From the NCBI GenBank assembly GCA_002730795.1, contig PCAX01000063.1, positions 1-42,877 on the forward strand: a stretch of 42,877 nt of DNA, given 5' to 3'. Positions 42,639-42,877 of this stretch are shown piece after piece. The notes beneath the pieces are model-generated. The model saw only the letters and a program-made list of their open reading frames with translations. It was not told the DNA's origin and did not search any database. This DNA comes from Chloroflexota bacterium (GTDB taxonomy: Bacteria > Chloroflexota > Dehalococcoidia > Lucifugimonadales > Lucifugimonadaceae). The position numbers were made by a program, and so were the translations under genes. The first letter of the stretch is position 1; each line of letters opens with the position of its first letter.

Positions 42639-42754
42639 TCTACCTCTAAATCTAGGTGGAGCCCACACCGAGGATTGAACTCGGGACCTCATTCTTACCA
42701 AGAATGCGCTCTACCACTGAGCTATGTGGGCCCGATTAACCTTCTAGAGGTAGA
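42639..42754. repeat. 10-bp inverted repeat flanking tRNA-Thr
   Basis: TCTACCTCTA (42639-42648) and TAGAGGTAGA (42745-42754) are perfect reverse complements on either side of tRNA-Thr. In the transcript they would form a stem enclosing the tRNA, possibly a processing stem. Confidence 0.6.
42657..42731 (-). tRNA. tRNA-Thr (anticodon GGT)
   Basis: Minus-strand cloverleaf: acceptor GCCCACA pairs with TGTGGGC, the anticodon stem CATTC/GAATG surrounds TTGGTAA (anticodon GGT), the T arm is CCGAG TTCAATC CTCGG, the discriminator is T and CCA is encoded. It lies between tRNA-Tyr and tuf and is probably cotranscribed with both. Confidence 0.97.
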
Positions 42755-42772
42755 CCACCTAAACTAAATAAA

Positions 42773-42857
42773 TGGTGCAGGGGACAGGATTCGAACCTGT
42801 GAAGCCGAGGGCGGCAGATTTACAGTCTGCTGGGTTTAACCACTCCCCAACCCCTGC
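42773..42857 (-). tRNA. tRNA-Tyr (anticodon GTA)
   Basis: Minus-strand class II tRNA with a long variable arm: acceptor GCAGGGG pairs with CCCCTGC, the anticodon stem GCAGA/TCTGC surrounds CTGTAAA (anticodon GTA), the T arm is ACAGG TTCGAAT CCTGT, the discriminator is A and CCA is encoded. It heads the tRNA-Tyr, tRNA-Thr, tuf transcript. Confidence 0.97.
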
Positions 42858-42867
42858 TGTAGTAACT

Positions 42868-42873
42868 ATTTTA
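42868..42873 (-). promoter_or_regulatory. possible -10 element for the tRNA-Tyr/tuf transcript
   Basis: TAAAAT on the minus strand ends 10 bases before the tRNA-Tyr 5' end, at a distance that allows a short leader. The -35 region lies outside the window, so the call cannot be completed. Confidence 0.3.
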
Positions 42874-42877
42874 ACAC

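Overview
The window is a stretch of a bacterial chromosome with low GC content. Genes are tightly packed and often convergent with almost no gap, and many start at TTG or GTG. No phage, insertion sequence, CRISPR array or rRNA was seen. The mix suggests a marine, SAR202-like Chloroflexota bacterium: two enolase-superfamily enzymes, two RraA-family proteins, several SDR dehydrogenases, a stand-alone F420 glutamyl ligase, a lipoprotein with VEK-rich and Pro/Thr-rich segments, and repeated Opp/Dpp ATPase pairs. This assignment rests on family content only.

Left part (1-15.4 kb): an unusual tRNA-Ala gene; a DUF1800-DUF1501-NHL three-gene unit; an MNT/HEPN nucleotidyltransferase pair with eroded motifs; a mandelate racemase-like enzyme; two OppD/OppF ATPase pairs without permeases, on either side of tRNA-Gln; a class III aminotransferase; a MATE-like membrane protein; tRNA-Asn; a nickel/cobalt transporter; and an HNH nuclease.

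Middle part (15.4-28.1 kb) is accessory metabolism. It holds an SDR with a triplicated ribosome-binding-site repeat, a thiamine-diphosphate enzyme, an acetoacetate decarboxylase-like protein, an SDR plus muconate-lactonizing-type enolase pair, an FkbM methyltransferase, an RraA protein and a lipoprotein. Next comes a tight six-gene unit (RraA, cyclophilin-like, TenA, dual cupin, methyltransferase, CrcB) facing mobA across a 22-bp palindrome. This unit is the best candidate here for an undescribed pathway.

Right part (28.1-42.9 kb): a FtsX/MacB-type export ABC system; a vitamin B12 uptake operon (btuC-btuF-btuD) behind a cobalamin riboswitch; a small zinc-ribbon-like protein; cofE facing an SDR across a 25-bp inverted repeat; and the core translation cluster tRNA-Tyr, tRNA-Thr, tuf, rpmG, secE, nusG, rplK, rplA, L10 leader with terminator, rplJ, rplL, all on the minus strand.

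All calls come from reading the sequence and known family motifs. No database search or folding program was run.
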